16,265 bases of DNA from Bacillota bacterium (GTDB lineage Bacteria; Bacillota; Clostridia; Oscillospirales; Ruminococcaceae): assembly GCA_023458875.1 (NCBI GenBank), contig JAEWXO010000043.1:1-16265 (forward strand). Direction: 5' to 3'. Positions 14,572 to 16,265 of this stretch are shown here, piece after piece. The position numbers and the translations under genes are program-made. Each line of letters starts with the position of its first letter. Positions within the stretch are counted from its first letter, which is position 1. Below the pieces are notes generated by a model, which had not been told where the DNA came from, searched no databases, and worked only from the letters and a program-made list of their open reading frames with translations.

Positions 14572-15867
14572 ATGAAAAGAAAAGTTATTGCGACAATATT
14601 ATTACTGGCGTGTCCGGTGATTTTGGGCAGTTGCAAATACATATCAGACAAAATAACTGTAACACCGGAAACATCTGAGTCTGCAGTAACCGAACAAACA
14701 ATGCCGTTTCAGACAGAACGTGAGACTGATGTCCAGGGAAATACGTCAGGTGAGCAGAAAACAATATACGAAACGGTCAGGATGTATAAAGAACAGAACG
14801 TATCACGTGGGATAAAATACGATCAGCTTACGCAAAATGAAAAAGACGCATATGATCAGATCTGTACAGGACTGTCAAAGCATGACGACGATATAGAAAT
14901 AAGCATTGAAATTGACAGAGATTCGCTGTGCCGTATATATGAAGCAATACTTACAACTGAAGAAAAATCCATGTATGATCCAATGAGAAGATACAGCTGT
15001 TCATACATTGAGGATACAGGAAAAATAACAAAGGTTGTTCCGGTTTATAGCTACAGCGAAGAAGAGGGGGAAAATATAAAAGCTGAAGTTGAAGCTGCAG
15101 CTGATAAAGTAATTAACATGATAGACTATCAGATGACGGATGTTGACAAGATAAGGCTTTTTCATGACTACATAATTAAAAACTGTACGTATTATAGTGA
15201 TATACTCAATTATTCCGACGAAGAAATAGAGAACATAATGGATGAGTCAAATTATGATAATGCATATGGCGTACTCGTTGAAAAAAAAGCAGTTTGTGAA
15301 GGGTACGCACGTGCCTTCAGATATCTTTGTCAGAAGTCAGGCATAGCATGCGAGCTTATATCCGGCAGTGGCAGCGGAGAACAGCATATGTGGAATGTAG
15401 TCTGCGTTGATAACCAGTGGTATCATATTGATTTAACATGGGACGATCCGCTTACAAACAGTAATTATGCTTATAATAATATAAGCTACAATTATTTTAA
15501 TGTAAATGATGAGGAAATAAATAAAGATCATATTATAGATGAAACATTTTTTAAATACCCTGAATGCACATCAGATGAGGCAAATTATTTTAAATATTAT
15601 GATATGGTAGCTTCAGATACGGAAAAAGCAGCAGAGATATTAAAAAGAGAAATAATAAACCTGAATGGAGAAGAGGGAGTATTATATATTAAAGCCGTGA
15701 GTTATAATACTTACAAACAGATAATCGCCTATTTGTTTGATCACAATCAGGAAGGAATCAGCAGGATTTTTATAGAGGCAAACAAACAGCTTGGAATATC
15801 AGAAACCGACAGGTCATTTATACGGAGTACAGATGAAGAACGGCATATCATTAAACTGGTCATATAA
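14572..15867 (+). CDS. Lipoprotein with transglutaminase-like domain
   Basis: This 431-aa protein probably resides at the outer face of the membrane. A lipoprotein signal peptide (KRK, then a hydrophobic core) ends in the lipobox LGSC, with C21 as the acylated cysteine. A Ser/Thr/Glu-rich linker (about 25-70) follows. The transglutaminase-like fold is at about 190-300, with the catalytic triad visible: C242 (AVCEGYARAF), H272 (EQHMWNVV) and D287 (YHIDLTWDDP). Such domains in Gram-positive lipoproteins are usually peptidases or peptide-modifying enzymes of the cell surface; substrate unknown. The start at ATG 14572 fits GAAGGAG 11 nt upstream. A GTG at 14560 overlaps that ribosome site, so I reject it. 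The C-terminal 120 residues match nothing I recognise. Distance from a promoter suggests read-through past the terminator. Confidence 0.87.
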   Translation: MKRKVIATILLLACPVILGSCKYISDKITVTPETSESAVTEQTMPFQTERETDVQGNTSGEQKTIYETVRMYKEQNVSRGIKYDQLTQNEKDAYDQICTGLSKHDDDIEISIEIDRDSLCRIYEAILTTEEKSMYDPMRRYSCSYIEDTGKITKVVPVYSYSEEEGENIKAEVEAAADKVINMIDYQMTDVDKIRLFHDYIIKNCTYYSDILNYSDEEIENIMDESNYDNAYGVLVEKKAVCEGYARAFRYLCQKSGIACELISGSGSGEQHMWNVVCVDNQWYHIDLTWDDPLTNSNYAYNNISYNYFNVNDEEINKDHIIDETFFKYPECTSDEANYFKYYDMVASDTEKAAEILKREIINLNGEEGVLYIKAVSYNTYKQIIAYLFDHNQEGISRIFIEANKQLGISETDRSFIRSTDEERHIIKLVI

Positions 15868-15909
15868 CAGTACACCATAATATTACGATCATAAAAAATA
15901 AAAAAAGAG

Positions 15910-15938
15910 TTGACAAGTCCGAAGTATCGTGTTATAAT
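15910..15938 (+). promoter_or_regulatory. rRNA operon promoter P1
   Basis: TTGACA (15910-15915) and TATAAT (15933-15938) are both consensus, with a 17-bp spacer, preceded by an A-rich tract (possible UP element) from 15893. Confidence 0.8.
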
Positions 15939-16046
15939 ATTAAAAGCTATCTCGGATTTAACTAAAATAATCTGAAAAGCTGTAATTTCCGACATCAATT
16001 CAAAAAAAATAAATTAAAAACTTTTAAAATTTTTTGAAAAAAAGGG

Positions 16047-16075
16047 TTGACAAACAAGTTCGGAAATGATATAAT
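16047..16075 (+). promoter_or_regulatory. rRNA operon promoter P2
   Basis: TTGACA (16047-16052) and TATAAT (16070-16075) are both consensus, with a 17-bp spacer, preceded by A/T tracts. Its spacer and start region share AGT-C/T-CGGAA-like and ATTAAAA-AGCT elements with P1, so the two look duplicated. Confidence 0.8.
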
Positions 16076-16081
16076 TAAAAA

Positions 16082-16265
16082 GCTGTCGGACGAAAGACCG
16101 TAAGGAAAACGGAAGACAGAAAAAAGTATCTTGAAAACTGAACAATGCACTAACAAAAACCCTTGAAGATTCAGAAGAGAAATCAACTGAGTTAACAAAA
16201 GAAGTCAAGCAGAAGACTAAAAAATCTGCAAGCTAAGTATTCGTAAAAGAGTACAGGAAAGATAT
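16082..16265 (+). other. rRNA operon leader (16S gene lies beyond the window)
   Basis: The leader contains CTTGAAAACTGAAC (16130-16143), the antitermination-type segment common in Firmicutes rRNA leaders and spacers, and a small CCGT/ACGG hairpin (16098-16112). No mature 16S sequence is present before the end. The 16S gene is inferred from the two strong promoters plus this leader. Confidence 0.65.

Noticed and set aside
16136..16236. 33-codon Lys/Glu-rich open stretch in the rRNA leader
   Set aside because: It has no ATG, GTG or TTG start and no ribosome site; purine-rich leader DNA explains the residue bias.

Overview
This looks like a low-GC, Gram-positive, Clostridia-type chromosome segment. 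Ruminococcus or a relative in the Oscillospiraceae is my best guess. The evidence is AT-rich intergenic DNA, strong GGAGG-type ribosome sites, frequent TTG starts, a SpoVS gene, and conserved Firmicutes neighbourhoods (secG-rnr, ymdB-spoVS, Asp23-fakA-recG). No 16S sequence is present, so the genus is inferred. The window probably spans a whole draft contig, because each end runs into what looks like multicopy DNA: an insertion-sequence end on the left and an rRNA operon leader on the right.

Left accessory part (1-3930). Bases 1 to about 127 are near 50% GC, unlike the roughly 30% GC that follows. On the minus strand they resemble the left end of an IS110-family element, with a -10 box, a stem-loop and a segment recalling bridge RNA. 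This end abuts the stop codon of a minus-strand cassette, read right to left. The cassette holds a small secreted protein with a signal peptide (a bacteriocin candidate), two half-size MacB/FtsX-type permeases and a LolD/MacB-type ATPase. The two permease genes lie in the same frame, separated only by TAA followed by ATG, so they look like a split version of one tandem permease. Between the cassette and a tRNA-Thr gene lies AT-rich DNA with a possible tyrosine-recombinase remnant, which would fit integration beside a tRNA.

Core part (3985-12405). The minus strand carries ymdB, spoVS, secG, rnr (RNase R) and tRNA-Thr(GGU), all transcribed leftward, with promoters or terminators between most of them. 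Divergently, the plus strand carries an Asp23-family gene (yloU-like), fakA (fatty acid kinase) and recG (branched-DNA helicase).

Right part (12577-16265). One promoter drives a tRNA cluster, Val(UAC)-Asp(GUC)-Phe(GAA)-Gly(GCC), closed by a clean terminator. Next come a CNNM/CBS/CorC membrane protein and a lipoprotein with a transglutaminase-like domain. The window ends with two near-duplicate sigma-A promoters and a leader typical of an rRNA operon; the 16S gene itself is outside.

Most core genes are conventional. The places worth a second look are the secreted-protein/split-permease cassette, the putative bridge-RNA end, the recombinase remnant by tRNA-Thr, and two compact regulatory arrangements: a tRNA promoter built into a terminator stem, and a terminator directly in front of the rnr ribosome site.
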